Shown piece after piece: positions 16,609-25,593 of a stretch of 64,000 bases of DNA (position 1 is the stretch's first letter; each line of letters starts with the position of its first letter). The stretch spans positions 27,342-91,341 of the forward strand of contig JBMNGW010000010.1 of NCBI GenBank assembly GCA_050950025.1, in the 5' to 3' direction. Source of the DNA: JBMNGW01 sp050950025 (GTDB lineage: Bacteria; Spirochaetota; Spirochaetia; Sphaerochaetales; Sphaerochaetaceae). Below the pieces are notes generated by a model. That model made no database searches, was not told the origin of the DNA, and saw nothing but the letters and a program-made list of their open reading frames with translations. Both the position numbers and the translations under genes were made by a program.

Positions 16609-18087
16609 ATGAAAAGCTTTGACGAACCTAAAAAAGTCTTGGAAGGCCTCCAAAACCAGCCGTTATGGCAGTACTTTTATGATATTACCCGTATTCCTCG
16701 CGAATCGGGCAACGAAAAACAGATGCGCCAGTATCTTGTCGATTTTGCCCTCTTACACGGCTTTTCCTATCACATAGATCAAACCGGTAACCTCATTCTC
16801 TATTGCCCTGCAACCAAGGGGATGGAGAGTCTGCCTTCAGTTGCTTTGCAAGGCCATATGGATATGGTGTGTGTCAAAGATGAAGGAGTTGATCACGATT
16901 TTGCCACAGACCCCATTATCTTGGTGCGCGATGGCGACTGGCTTAAAGCCCTAGGAACTACTTTGGGAGCCGACAACGGAGTAGCCCTTGCTTTGATTCT
17001 CGATCTCTTTAGTGACAAAAAAGCTCAGCATGGTCCTTTGGAAGCTATTTTCACCGTTGAAGAAGAGACAGGACTTACCGGTGCTTTTGGACTGGATGCA
17101 TCGAAACTTAACAGCCGTCTGATGATTAATCTCGACAGTGAAGACGAGGGAACATTTTACATCGGCTGTGCTGGGGGCATTGAAAGCTCTTCTGTCATTG
17201 AACGTGATCTACAAACTCTCGATAGTGAGATGATTTTGTGGGAAGTAGCTGTTGACGGACTTAGCGGCGGTCATAGCGGAGCCGAAATCCACAAACAACG
17301 GGGCAACGCCATTGCTATTTTAGCTCGGGCTCTTAAAGAAATTGCCATGAGTATGGAACTACACATTGTTAGCCTTACTGGGGGAACTAAAAGAAATGTT
17401 ATCCCCTCTACTTCTATGGCATTGGTAGCCATCCCTCAAAAACAGGCATCGCAGATTTTCTCCCTCCTCAAAAAAGTTGAGCAAGAGGTTCAAAAAGAGC
17501 TGGCATATGTCGATGATTTGGTACGAATCATAGGCTGCCAAGCAAAATCCAAAGAAAAAGAGGCCAGTAGCCTAGCGGTGAGTACCCGCCTTATCAACGC
17601 CTTACTGTTAGCTCCTCATGGGGTTTACAGGATGAGCAGCACTATTGAAGGGATGGTGGAAACATCTTCCAATTTGGCCATTATTAACACAACTGAAAAG
17701 GCGTTTGAGATTATCTCTTCTCATCGCTCTGCTTTAGCGTGCTCTAGGGACTTTGTTGCCAACCGTTCGCTGCTTGCTTTTGAGACAGCAGGAGGCAGTG
17801 GGTCGTTGTCAGGAGGATACCCGGCTTGGACTCCCGACATTAACTCTCCTATCGCCAAACACTGTGCTGCAGTTTGGGAAAAGACAATGGATAGTAAAGC
17901 CGTTATTACCGCTATCCATGCAGGACTGGAGTGCGGCATCATCAATTCGCTAGTTGAAGGGATGGATTCAGTCTCTTTTGGGCCGAATATGAAGGATGTT
18001 CACTCTACTGCCGAGCGGCTAAGCATCTCATCCACTGAAAAGCTTGCCACGTTCTTGCGTCAGTTACTGCTTACAATCGGCTCGTAA
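16609..18087 (+). CDS. pepD: Aminoacyl-histidine dipeptidase (PepD, M20 family)
   Basis: A 492-residue cytosolic zinc dipeptidase that cleaves Xaa-His dipeptides such as carnosine. Metal-site motifs are QGHMDMVCVKD (near 84), TTLGADNGVALAL (near 120), VEEETGLTGA (near 149) and LDSEDEG. GGHSGAEIHKQRGNA marks the dimerisation-domain boundary. The start at 16609 is set by AAGGAG at 16597-16602. The 3' end overlaps the convergent metalloprotease gene by 17 bp. A 144-bp gap from the MATE gene suggests its own promoter. Confidence 0.94.
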   Translation: MKSFDEPKKVLEGLQNQPLWQYFYDITRIPRESGNEKQMRQYLVDFALLHGFSYHIDQTGNLILYCPATKGMESLPSVALQGHMDMVCVKDEGVDHDFATDPIILVRDGDWLKALGTTLGADNGVALALILDLFSDKKAQHGPLEAIFTVEEETGLTGAFGLDASKLNSRLMINLDSEDEGTFYIGCAGGIESSSVIERDLQTLDSEMILWEVAVDGLSGGHSGAEIHKQRGNAIAILARALKEIAMSMELHIVSLTGGTKRNVIPSTSMALVAIPQKQASQIFSLLKKVEQEVQKELAYVDDLVRIIGCQAKSKEKEASSLAVSTRLINALLLAPHGVYRMSSTIEGMVETSSNLAIINTTEKAFEIISSHRSALACSRDFVANRSLLAFETAGGSGSLSGGYPAWTPDINSPIAKHCAAVWEKTMDSKAVITAIHAGLECGIINSLVEGMDSVSFGPNMKDVHSTAERLSISSTEKLATFLRQLLLTIGS

Positions 18088-18793
18088 GTAATCGCAGCGT
18101 GCTCATCTGAGCTTTTCTGTGTTGCCAATCGCTCATATGGGCATCAAGCAGTTTCTTAAACTCGGTGCCATGATTAAAATGGAGTAAATGGGCCACCTCA
18201 TGCAAAGCCAAATAATCGATAAGAGAGGGAGGCAGCATCACCGAGCGTAAGGCAAATGTAATGACTCTGTTGCTACTGCAGCTACCCATCCGCTTAGGAA
18301 AAGCCGCCATGCGCACTTCGTAAGGCTTGTTGATGCCCAATCGTTTAGCCCAAGAATCGACCAACGGTTTGTATAAAGACAATCCGTATTCGCCGTACCA
18401 TTGCCATATTGCTTTTTTGATGGACACCTCTTTTGCTTGAGGCGCAAGATACAGATGCAGTTCATTGCCTTTGAGAAATACCTGCTGTTTTAAAGAAGCA
18501 TCTTTGTAGAGGCGCAAAACGATCTCTTTGCCCAATACTAAAAAACGATCCCCTTCTTTATAGGTATGCTCTTTCAGTGGTTGAGGCAATACATGAACCC
18601 GGTGAAGCTGCTTTTGGATCCACTGATGCTTACTGTAAACAAACTCTTCTATGACCGCTATAGGAGCTTTGAGAGGTGCAGATACCACCACCTGCCCTTC
18701 ATCATTTACTTTTAAGGCAATCGTTTTACGCCTAGAAGAGCGGATCAATTCGTACTGTACTTTTTGTTGGCGATTGCCTACACTTGCTTCCAT
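18071..18793 (-). CDS. YgjP-like M48-type metal-dependent hydrolase
   Basis: A 240-residue protein of the YgjP/DUF45 family. The zinc site is LALHEVAHLLHFNHGTEF (HEVAH with a third His five residues later, about 195-207). SRRKTIALKVNDEGQVVVSAP near the start is the family N-terminal sheet. It is presumably a soluble protease; partners are unknown. Its start codon overlaps that of the divergent hypothetical gene by two bases, so both promoters must lie inside the opposite coding sequence. Confidence 0.85.
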   Translation of the reverse strand: MEASVGNRQQKVQYELIRSSRRKTIALKVNDEGQVVVSAPLKAPIAVIEEFVYSKHQWIQKQLHRVHVLPQPLKEHTYKEGDRFLVLGKEIVLRLYKDASLKQQVFLKGNELHLYLAPQAKEVSIKKAIWQWYGEYGLSLYKPLVDSWAKRLGINKPYEVRMAAFPKRMGSCSSNRVITFALRSVMLPPSLIDYLALHEVAHLLHFNHGTEFKKLLDAHMSDWQHRKAQMSTLRLLTSRL

Positions 18794-19220
18794 GATTCTT
18801 AACCTTCAACAGGATATTACCTATACTCGTTTACTTGATGAACACCAGATGCCTCAAGAGGCTTTTGATGCCCTCTTAATGCTCTTAGAGACATTGGAGG
18901 CAGGCAGCGAGGGTTTACTGGCTATCACTGTTCACAGAAGCAGTGAAATGCACCACCTTCTTGCCAAGCACTCATTTGCCCGTTCAACTGCCGATGAAGG
19001 GGCTTCTGTTGGAACACTGGGCAAAGGAAGTTACCTCTTTATTCAATTACCCTATCCACTAACTGAAGGAGCTTTTTTAGTGCCGGCTCTCTACAGTTTT
19101 CTTCTTGCCGATGAATTCAAAACACAAGAACCTTCTCTTTTATACGTACGCCTTTATAAAGAGAGCCGTTTTGAAACTGCCGTACAGCTAATGGCTCCTA
19201 TCCAAACCACAGGGGAATAA
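18792..19220 (+). CDS. Hypothetical protein (142 aa)
   Basis: No family was recognised. The protein starts MILNLQQDITYTRLLDEHQM and contains IMxHRSSEMHH-like and LFIQLPYPLTEGAF stretches with a mixed alpha/beta pattern and no membrane segment. The ATG at 18792 interlocks with the YgjP-like start on the other strand (CATGA). The end overlaps the convergent LysO gene by 23 bp. Codon composition resembles its neighbours, so it is probably a real gene. An earlier in-frame start at 18651 would lie entirely inside the YgjP-like gene and is less likely. Confidence 0.6.
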   Translation: MILNLQQDITYTRLLDEHQMPQEAFDALLMLLETLEAGSEGLLAITVHRSSEMHHLLAKHSFARSTADEGASVGTLGKGSYLFIQLPYPLTEGAFLVPALYSFLLADEFKTQEPSLLYVRLYKESRFETAVQLMAPIQTTGE

Positions 19221-20118
19221 GAAACGGTCCCAACAAAGAGAGAATCATCCCGTGAACAATAGCCAACGGGACTGCTGTCTCTCCCAAACTCTTTCTCAAA
19301 AGTGGCAGCATCACGTCCATGCTGGTAGCTCCGCCAACACTAATAGATGAAAACGAAGCACTGCTAAAGGCGGCTAAAAATGGAACAAGGACAAAAGAGA
19401 ACATCTCCCGAAACAGATTGGACAAAAAGGAGACAGCTCCCAAGCGCGGATCGCCTAGGCTGCTAATCATCACTCCCGATAATGAATACCATCCGAAACC
19501 CGAAACCATCGTTAGGGCTTGGCGGATGGTGTAATTGCTAAACAACGGAAACAGAAGAATTCCGGCATAAGTACCAATTATGGTTGCTAGCGGTAACAAA
19601 AGGATCATGGGAGAGCGCAATAACGGCAGCAATTCAATTTCTTGTTGCACCATCTGCATCCCCACAAAAAAGAGCATCAGATACAGTATGATGGTAATCA
19701 AAGAGTCATCAAACCAACCAAACCAAGGAGTCAAAGCTGAACCAAGAAGTCCCAAAAGAACAACACCCATCATCCGCAAGGGATTTTTAAGCTTTTCCAA
19801 GGTGATAGGCTGTCTTAATCGCGCACTACGACTGACTCGTTTGGAAAAGATGAGCCCCAAAAGAACAGCAGAGGCAATTGAACCACCAAGCACTAAAATC
19901 GTAGCTATAAGAGCATCAATGCCCATCATCAGAATATGCTCGCCAATATTGGGAATGCTTCCCGTATTAACTCCCATAAGAAATAGCAAAAGATATAAAA
20001 CCACATCCAACAACACAACGCTGAAACGGTGAAACCGTTGTTTGCCCACCAGGAGGGCCGAAGCTGCTCCTATTGCTAAAAAGCTGAAAAGTTTTATCAG
20101 ATAAACCACTGTTTGCAT
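19198..20118 (-). CDS. lysO: LysO-like lysine exporter family membrane protein
   Basis: An inner-membrane protein of about 306 residues with eight or more hydrophobic segments, matching the LysO (YbjE/DUF340) family of L-lysine exporters. The most telling stretch is GFGWYSLSGVMISSLGDPRL with NLFREMFSF following, near 195-225. The start at 20118 (MQTVVYLIKLFSF) places the first helix at the N-terminus; 20154 is an upstream alternative. Lysine export is inferred from the family. Confidence 0.82.
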   Translation of the reverse strand: MQTVVYLIKLFSFLAIGAASALLVGKQRFHRFSVVLLDVVLYLLLFLMGVNTGSIPNIGEHILMMGIDALIATILVLGGSIASAVLLGLIFSKRVSRSARLRQPITLEKLKNPLRMMGVVLLGLLGSALTPWFGWFDDSLITIILYLMLFFVGMQMVQQEIELLPLLRSPMILLLPLATIIGTYAGILLFPLFSNYTIRQALTMVSGFGWYSLSGVMISSLGDPRLGAVSFLSNLFREMFSFVLVPFLAAFSSASFSSISVGGATSMDVMLPLLRKSLGETAVPLAIVHGMILSLLGPFLIPLWFG

Positions 20119-20211
20119 GTCCCTACCGTAGCCTAAAGGGGCTTTGTTGCTCAACTGGCTGTTGTACCTTTTCCCCCTGCCCGTTATATTTGAACGGAAC
20201 TGGAGGAAAAG

Positions 20212-21411
20212 ATGGTTATCAAGCGGCTAAGCGACACCATGCAGCAGCTGACCTGCGCCAACGGCAAAGTCATCACTCTCATCGGAACAGCACACGTATC
20301 GCAGCAAAGCGTGGAAGAAGTTGCCCAGGCTATTGAAGAAATTGAGCCTGATCGTATTTGCGTTGAGCTTGATGAAGGTCGTTACCGTTTGCGTCATGAG
20401 AAGCAAAACTGGGAAAATCTAAACCTCAAGACAGTTTTGAAAGAGAACAAAGGATTTCTTCTGTTGGCTAATATGGCTCTTTCTTCGTATCAAAAACGCC
20501 TCGGTGCTCAAATGGGAGTCCAGCCGGGGGATGAAATTATGAAAGCAGCTGAACTTGCCACGGAAAAAGAGATTCCTCTTTCACTATGTGACAGAGAAAT
20601 TCAAGTAACGTTCAAACGTGCTTGGCGTCTTTCCAATGCCTGGAATAAAGCAAAATTGATTGCAACTTTGCTTGGTGCTGTTTTTTCCAATGAAACAATC
20701 AGCAATGAAGAGCTGGAAAAACTCAAAGAAACTGATGTGCTACAGTCGATGCTCGATGAAATGGCCCAAGAACTTCCCACCATTAAAAAAGTGCTGATTG
20801 ATGAAAGGGACCAATATTTGGCAACCAGCATTTATCAAGCTGAGGGAAATAACCTTGTGGCTGTTGTTGGAGCAGGACATGCTCCGGGCCTCATCGCTTA
20901 CATGGAGCAATTAGATAACCAACAAGTCTCTGCCGACTTGCAACCGATCAGCGATGCTCCTGCACCATCCAAAGCGGGAACGATTGCCTCATGGACAGTC
21001 ATCATTCTCCTTTTAGGCTTAATAGCTTCAGGGTTTTTATTCAGCGGCTGGGACAAAGGACTACGAATGTTCCTGTACTGGTTTGCCCTTAACTCCTCTT
21101 TAACCGGTATTGCGGCTCTTCTTTCATTGGCTCATCCTCTTACCATTATTATCTCCATGCTTGCAGCTCCGATCACAGCTCTCAGTCCCACCTTGGGAGT
21201 GGGGATGGTTGCCGGTATTTTAGAAGTCAGTTTAAGAAAGCCGCGAGTCAAAGACTTTGAGCAAGTCAACGATGACATTGCCCGCTTCAAAGGGTGGTTC
21301 AGCAATAGAATTATTCATCCGCTGATGATTTTCATGACCACCAGCATCTTTGCCTCCATCGGCACGTTCATTGCTTTTCCGGTACTTATTCGCAGTCTGG
21401 GATCAGGGTGA
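20212..21411 (+). CDS. TraB/PrgY-family membrane protein
   Basis: A 399-residue protein with an N-terminal TraB domain. IGTAHVSQQSVEEV near 24 and RICVELDEGRY near 50 are the conserved GxxH and E-x-D/R motifs, and VVGAGHAPGL near 220 carries the second His. Four or so transmembrane helices follow from about residue 255. The family is named for pheromone shutdown in Enterococcus and is proposed to be metalloprotease-like; no conjugation genes are present here. It has GGAGG upstream at 20200-20204. Confidence 0.88.
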   Translation: MVIKRLSDTMQQLTCANGKVITLIGTAHVSQQSVEEVAQAIEEIEPDRICVELDEGRYRLRHEKQNWENLNLKTVLKENKGFLLLANMALSSYQKRLGAQMGVQPGDEIMKAAELATEKEIPLSLCDREIQVTFKRAWRLSNAWNKAKLIATLLGAVFSNETISNEELEKLKETDVLQSMLDEMAQELPTIKKVLIDERDQYLATSIYQAEGNNLVAVVGAGHAPGLIAYMEQLDNQQVSADLQPISDAPAPSKAGTIASWTVIILLLGLIASGFLFSGWDKGLRMFLYWFALNSSLTGIAALLSLAHPLTIIISMLAAPITALSPTLGVGMVAGILEVSLRKPRVKDFEQVNDDIARFKGWFSNRIIHPLMIFMTTSIFASIGTFIAFPVLIRSLGSG

Positions 21412-21426
21412 GAGCTTTAGCGAACA

Positions 21427-22605
21427 TTATTGTTGGATAAGTTCAACTTTGATCTCTGAGGTATAATTGCCGCTTGTCAACACAGTATTATTGTAATTCA
21501 GTCCTCTAATACCTATTTCAATCCATTCCTGATATTGCCCATCAATACCTCGATTAGTTAAGGGGATGGTAACAGCTTGGCTGTGAGTGCTCGGATACGT
21601 TTTTGATGTTACAACATAATAGGGAAAAGAAGTTGCCCCTGATTTGGAGAACAAGAAATTACCGACAGGCGGATTAGGTTGTATTTTAATATCGTAGGTG
21701 TTGTACCTAAGATCTCCGGTGGTAGAAAAATCAACACTGCCAACATTCAGCGTTTCGTAGGGTCTTGTAAGATAATAATCGAGGTTAATGTTACTGGCTG
21801 CTTGGTATTGATTCACGGCAAAGAAATAGGTGCCCGGCTCTCCTCCTCCCGGATCTTGTGAATCACCGTAAATCACTCCCGAAGAGCCGGTGTTACCAGG
21901 ATCGGTAAAGGACCCCGGAGTTAAAATCGGAATATCATTACTCCCATTGACGGGAATCTGCTGCCCTTTATTGGGAATGGGACCGCCTGCATCTGCGACG
22001 TTCCAAGAACCAACAGTGGCATCTTTGCCAAGGGCTAAGCCAAACCAAGGTGAAAAACTGGAAGGGAGCGTGTAAACAGCTCCCGGTTGGAAAAAGGAAG
22101 CTGGACGGTAACCCACCACTTTATTTGCGTTTAGATCGTTATCATCTATGTTAACCAAATATAATTCTATGAAATAGGGATTTGCTTGAATTGTGTAAGC
22201 GCCGGCACCTATCACGGGCCTTAAAGCTCCTTCATACGCTTGGATTGTCGGAGCGGACCCATACCCGTTATGATAAGAAACCATAGCTAGAGAGAAGGTT
22301 TGGGTGGAATTAGGTTCATACCCTCCCCCAGACCAGCTTTTCATAGGTCCGGTCACTGTAATTCCGCGGGGCATAGGATAATCGCCTAACATGACCGGAG
22401 AGTAAATTTGATCTCCTTCTGTAGCCGTAACTCTAAACGTTCCGATTTTTGTACCTAAAACTGTGGGGCTTGTATAAGGACCGGGAGCTACAACAAAATT
22501 GATACCTGGTTCAGCAATGTATTCGGCGAATATTGCTCCAAATAAAAAGCTAGAGCCTATTAAAAAGAGCAGCAGTATTATAAAAAGATAGCGTTTTTTC
22601 ACCAT
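21427..22605 (-). CDS. Secreted beta-rich protein, paralogue of the left-edge gene
   Basis: About 392 residues. The start at 22605 is fixed by GAGGAG and followed by a signal peptide (MVKKRYLFIILLLFLIGSS, then FLFGA). The mature part is rich in Gly, Pro, Thr and Tyr and ends with SGNYTSEIKVEL, a pattern seen in the last strand of fimbrial and spore-coat-U-like beta-sandwich domains. Its C-terminal third is homologous to the frameshifted protein at 1-929. It is convergent with the TraB gene, 15 bp apart. Role unknown; probably a surface or periplasmic structural protein. Confidence 0.75.
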   Translation of the reverse strand: MVKKRYLFIILLLFLIGSSFLFGAIFAEYIAEPGINFVVAPGPYTSPTVLGTKIGTFRVTATEGDQIYSPVMLGDYPMPRGITVTGPMKSWSGGGYEPNSTQTFSLAMVSYHNGYGSAPTIQAYEGALRPVIGAGAYTIQANPYFIELYLVNIDDNDLNANKVVGYRPASFFQPGAVYTLPSSFSPWFGLALGKDATVGSWNVADAGGPIPNKGQQIPVNGSNDIPILTPGSFTDPGNTGSSGVIYGDSQDPGGGEPGTYFFAVNQYQAASNINLDYYLTRPYETLNVGSVDFSTTGDLRYNTYDIKIQPNPPVGNFLFSKSGATSFPYYVVTSKTYPSTHSQAVTIPLTNRGIDGQYQEWIEIGIRGLNYNNTVLTSGNYTSEIKVELIQQ

Positions 22606-22883
22606 TTTATTCTCCTCTTCTGCCCTAGATCTATCCACTACCTCTACAATAATAGGGATAAATGCAAACGCCAAGTAAAGATACTTACTTAAATTCCTCA
22701 CTTTTGCATCGTTTTCTCTCTTCCTACGTGAAAAAAGCAAAATTGCCCATACATTTTATCACACTTTCACCTTCATATGAGAATATACTGTTTTACTCCT
22801 TAGGAGCGACCTAACCTCTTTTCACCACAAAGCGACACACCAGAAAGTACCGCTCCCTCGTTTGTTAAAGAGGATATTCTCCA

Positions 22884-22914
22884 TAAATTCTTTAGTTAGC
22901 CCTCATAACTAAAT
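22884..22914 (+). repeat. 31-bp direct repeat, copy 1, with internal hairpin
   Basis: Copy 1 is identical to copy 2 at 23132-23162 except for one C/T difference. Its core is an inverted repeat, TTTAGTTA and TAACTAAA around a 7-base loop. No T-tract follows, so it is not an ordinary terminator. Confidence 0.85.
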
Positions 22915-23134
22915 TGCCCCCGACGCTTCCTCAATGGATTTGCTTTTCGGTTTTGGAGCTCATGCAGGATTACGGTACCAAAGTCCCAGTGGAATTGCTT
23001 TTCATGCGGGAGTTGCCGGCAATATTGGAATCTTCAATATGTCCGTTTACGGAAGCTATGATTCTTCTATTGAAAGTTCAGCAAATATTCCATACGTCAT
23101 TCGTCCCTATATTTCCATTGGTTTAGACTCTTAA
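22913..23134 (+). pseudogene. Fragment of a beta-barrel-like outer-membrane protein
   Basis: An open frame of 73 codons runs from the stop codon inside repeat copy 1 to a stop codon at the start of copy 2. It reads LLFGFGAHAGLRYQSPSGIAF, then alternating hydrophobic and polar residues (NIGIFNMSVYGSY, RPYISIGLDS), like the last strands of an outer-membrane beta-barrel. An internal ATG (22934) lacks a ribosome binding site and no signal peptide is present, so this is probably a 3' remnant. Confidence 0.5.
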
Positions 23135-23162
23135 ATTCTTTAGTTAGCTCTCATAACTAAAT
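23132..23162 (+). repeat. 31-bp direct repeat, copy 2, with internal hairpin
   Basis: Copy 2 begins on the TAA stop of the coding fragment and lies 248 bp after copy 1. It has the same hairpin core (TTTAGTTA / TAACTAAA). Confidence 0.85.
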
Positions 23163-23254
23163 GAATATTCTTCTTATTGCTTTATACACAATTAATTACT
23201 AAAACTCACATAGACAAAGGGATTGGGTAGATACTATTTAGTTAGGGTTCCTTA

Positions 23255-24622
23255 CTAAGGTTTTGGAGCCATTGCCTGTACTTTTTGGATCGCTTGTTCT
23301 ATCCGATCGACTCGAATAATTGTGGCTTGTTGTTCAAAGCTCATAGCTGAAGGAGCCACGATAGTCGTAAAGCCCAGATCGCCTGCTCCTTTGAGTCGTT
23401 TATCGGCAAAGCCCACTGGTCGAATCTCTCCGGCAAGACTTACTTCTCCAGTGCTAATCATCTGTTCGGGTAATGCTTTCGAACTGGCTGCTGAATAGAG
23501 GGCTAAAGCCAAAGGTAGTTCTATCCCTACTTCGCCTAATTTAATCCCTCCGGCTACATTGACGTAGATGTCTTTATCCGAAAGGACAATTTTGGCATGG
23601 CGTTCCAACACAGCGGCAATACGAGTCACTCTGGCTGTATCAATGCGTTCAGAGTAAACGCGGCAATATCCGCTTTTAGCTGGGATAATCAGAGCCTGAA
23701 TCTCTACTAAGAACGTTCTGGTACCTTCTACAACGGCAGTAAAAGCAATTCCGGCTGGCAATGAGTCGGTGCGTTCACTTAAGAAAAATCCCGCAGGATT
23801 GGCTACACTTATCAGCCCTTTTTCGGTCATTAAGAAAATACCAATCTCATCAACACTGCCAAAACGGTTTTTGACGGCCCTAATGAGGCGTACTCCGCTA
23901 CTGGCCTGCTCAAAATAGAGCACCGTATCGACAATGTGTTCTATCACTTTTGGTCCTGCTATTTGCCCCTCTTTAGTGATATGTCCAATAAAAAAGAGGG
24001 CTGTTCCATGTAATCTGGCAGCTTCCACCAGCTCCATGGCACATAAACGCATCTGATTCACTGATCCTGCAGCTGAGGGCAATTCACCACTGGAAAGCGT
24101 TTGTAAGGAATCGATGACAATAACATCGTACTGCTCATCTTGCATTAGAGCCAACAGGGGCTCCAAGTGTGTTTGATCAAAGAGGGTAATATGTTTTGTA
24201 TCAATTTCAAGACGTAACGAGCGCAGGCGAACTTGTCTTAGTGATTCTTCTCCGGATACATACAACAGCTTTTTGTTTTTAATTGATCCAAGTATTTGGA
24301 GCATCAACGTTGATTTGCCGATTCCCGGCTCTCCGCCGAGTAACACAGCTCCTTCAGCGTTGATTCCCCCTCCTAAAACTCGGTCAAACTCATAAATACC
24401 GCTGGAATATTGAAAGTCCTTTGTAAGAGCAACTTCATTCATCTTAACAGGTTGCACTTTGTTAAGATCGCTAACTAATTGCTTTTTACCCCCTTTGGGA
24501 GCTTTTGCAACTATCTCTTCGCTAAAGGAATTCCAAACACCGCAATCGGGGCAACGGCCGAGCCATTTAGACTCGACTCGCCCACATTCATTACAGATGT
24601 ATTGCAGTGTCCCTTCTTTCAT
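23255..24622 (-). CDS. radA: DNA repair protein RadA (Sms)
   Basis: A 455-residue RecA-like branch-migration ATPase. An N-terminal C4 zinc finger uses Cys10, 13, 24 and 27. The Walker A is GGEPGIGKST (96-105), and VIVIDSLQTL is Walker B. The RadA-specific KNRFG motif lies near 245. The C-terminal 150 residues are the Lon-protease-like domain (VNVAGGIKLGEVGIELPLALAL). It lies 4 bp after the PPIase fusion gene on the same strand, so they probably share a transcript with parA-parB. Confidence 0.97.
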   Translation of the reverse strand: MKEGTLQYICNECGRVESKWLGRCPDCGVWNSFSEEIVAKAPKGGKKQLVSDLNKVQPVKMNEVALTKDFQYSSGIYEFDRVLGGGINAEGAVLLGGEPGIGKSTLMLQILGSIKNKKLLYVSGEESLRQVRLRSLRLEIDTKHITLFDQTHLEPLLALMQDEQYDVIVIDSLQTLSSGELPSAAGSVNQMRLCAMELVEAARLHGTALFFIGHITKEGQIAGPKVIEHIVDTVLYFEQASSGVRLIRAVKNRFGSVDEIGIFLMTEKGLISVANPAGFFLSERTDSLPAGIAFTAVVEGTRTFLVEIQALIIPAKSGYCRVYSERIDTARVTRIAAVLERHAKIVLSDKDIYVNVAGGIKLGEVGIELPLALALYSAASSKALPEQMISTGEVSLAGEIRPVGFADKRLKGAGDLGFTTIVAPSAMSFEQQATIIRVDRIEQAIQKVQAMAPKP

Positions 24623-24626
24623 ACTC

Positions 24627-25574
24627 TTAGAAGTCGATCAGTTCCACATCGAAGATTAAATAGGAGTTTGGTGGAATGACCCCAGGATACCCTTGGCGTC
24701 CATATCCAAGCTCTGGGGGAATAATAAGCGTTCTTTTTTCCCCTTTCTCCATGGTAACCAGAGCTTCATTCCATCCCTCAATGACTTGTCCAATAGAAAA
24801 CTGGGCCGGTTCTCCTCGAGCAACAGAGCTGTCAAACATTTTTCCATCAAGCAACGTACCTGTATAATGGACTGTAACCTCTGTTCCAGCTACTGGTTTT
24901 TTGCCTCCATTTCCTTTCTTACGAACAACATAGCGAAGACCGGAGGGCGTTTGTTGAGCATCAGGCCATCTGTTTCTGAGCTCTTTTTCCAGCTCTTTTT
25001 TCATCTGTTCTAATTTTCCATTCTCTTGCTGTTGCACCGCAAGCACATCTTTGGCAAAACTTTCTTTGGTAACGACAAAGCCTTTGGCCTCTTCTCCTAT
25101 TCGCAAAATCTCAATGGTCTGAATAGAATCTCCTTGCTCAATCGCATTTACGACATCTTGGCCTTCAACAACTTTACCAAAGACTGAATGTTTGCCATCA
25201 AGCCAAGGGGTTGCTACATGGGTAATGAAAATCTGAGAGCCATTGGTACCCGGACCAGCATTGGCCATCGACAAAATACCGGGTCCATCATGGATTAAGT
25301 CCTCTACAAACTCATCGGGAAAGGTATAACCGGGGCCTCCTGTCCCATTTCCTAAAGGACAACCTGTTTGCACCATGAAATTTTCAATAACGCGGTGGAA
25401 AGTAAGGCCCTGGTAAAACGGCTTCCCCGGATCTTTTAAATTGAGATCTCCTTCTACCAATCCCACAAAGTTGGCAACAGTCATAGGAGTTTTCTGATAC
25501 TCAAGAGACGCGAGGATATCACCACGGTTGGTGTGTATTTTTGCGTAAAGTCCATCTTTTAAATCTTTTGACAT
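24627..25574 (-). CDS. Cyclophilin-FKBP fusion peptidyl-prolyl isomerase
   Basis: A 315-residue protein containing two unrelated prolyl isomerase folds. Residues about 10-165 are a cyclophilin (FHRVIENFMVQTGCP, ANAGPGTNGSQIFIT, WLDGKHSVFGKV). A charged coiled-coil-like linker spans about 180-205. Residues about 215-315 are an FKBP (VTVHYTGTLLDGKMFDSS, VIEGWNEAL, IPPELGYG). No signal peptide is visible, so it should act in the cytoplasm on proline-limited folding. This order corresponds to the dual-family CFBP immunophilins reported from Treponema and Flavobacterium. Active-site residues of both domains appear intact. Confidence 0.95.
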   Translation of the reverse strand: MSKDLKDGLYAKIHTNRGDILASLEYQKTPMTVANFVGLVEGDLNLKDPGKPFYQGLTFHRVIENFMVQTGCPLGNGTGGPGYTFPDEFVEDLIHDGPGILSMANAGPGTNGSQIFITHVATPWLDGKHSVFGKVVEGQDVVNAIEQGDSIQTIEILRIGEEAKGFVVTKESFAKDVLAVQQQENGKLEQMKKELEKELRNRWPDAQQTPSGLRYVVRKKGNGGKKPVAGTEVTVHYTGTLLDGKMFDSSVARGEPAQFSIGQVIEGWNEALVTMEKGEKRTLIIPPELGYGRQGYPGVIPPNSYLIFDVELIDF

Positions 25575-25593
25575 GCAAATTCCTTCTTTAATC

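Larger units (their letters stand above)
22606..23254. other. Gene-poor tract of about 650 bp
   Basis: No complete gene is visible. The left part (22606-22880) holds only the upstream region of the secreted-protein gene. The right part contains a plus-strand coding remnant (22913-23134) enclosed by two 31-bp direct repeats. A third partial copy of the repeat motif (TTTAGTTAG followed by CTTACTAA) lies at about 23240-23259, touching the radA stop codon. Confidence 0.7.

Noticed and set aside
22884..23162. Integron attC sites or gene cassette
   Set aside because: The repeats have TTAG and CTAA arms but do not match the RYYYAAC / GTTRRRY core orientation, and no integrase is present.
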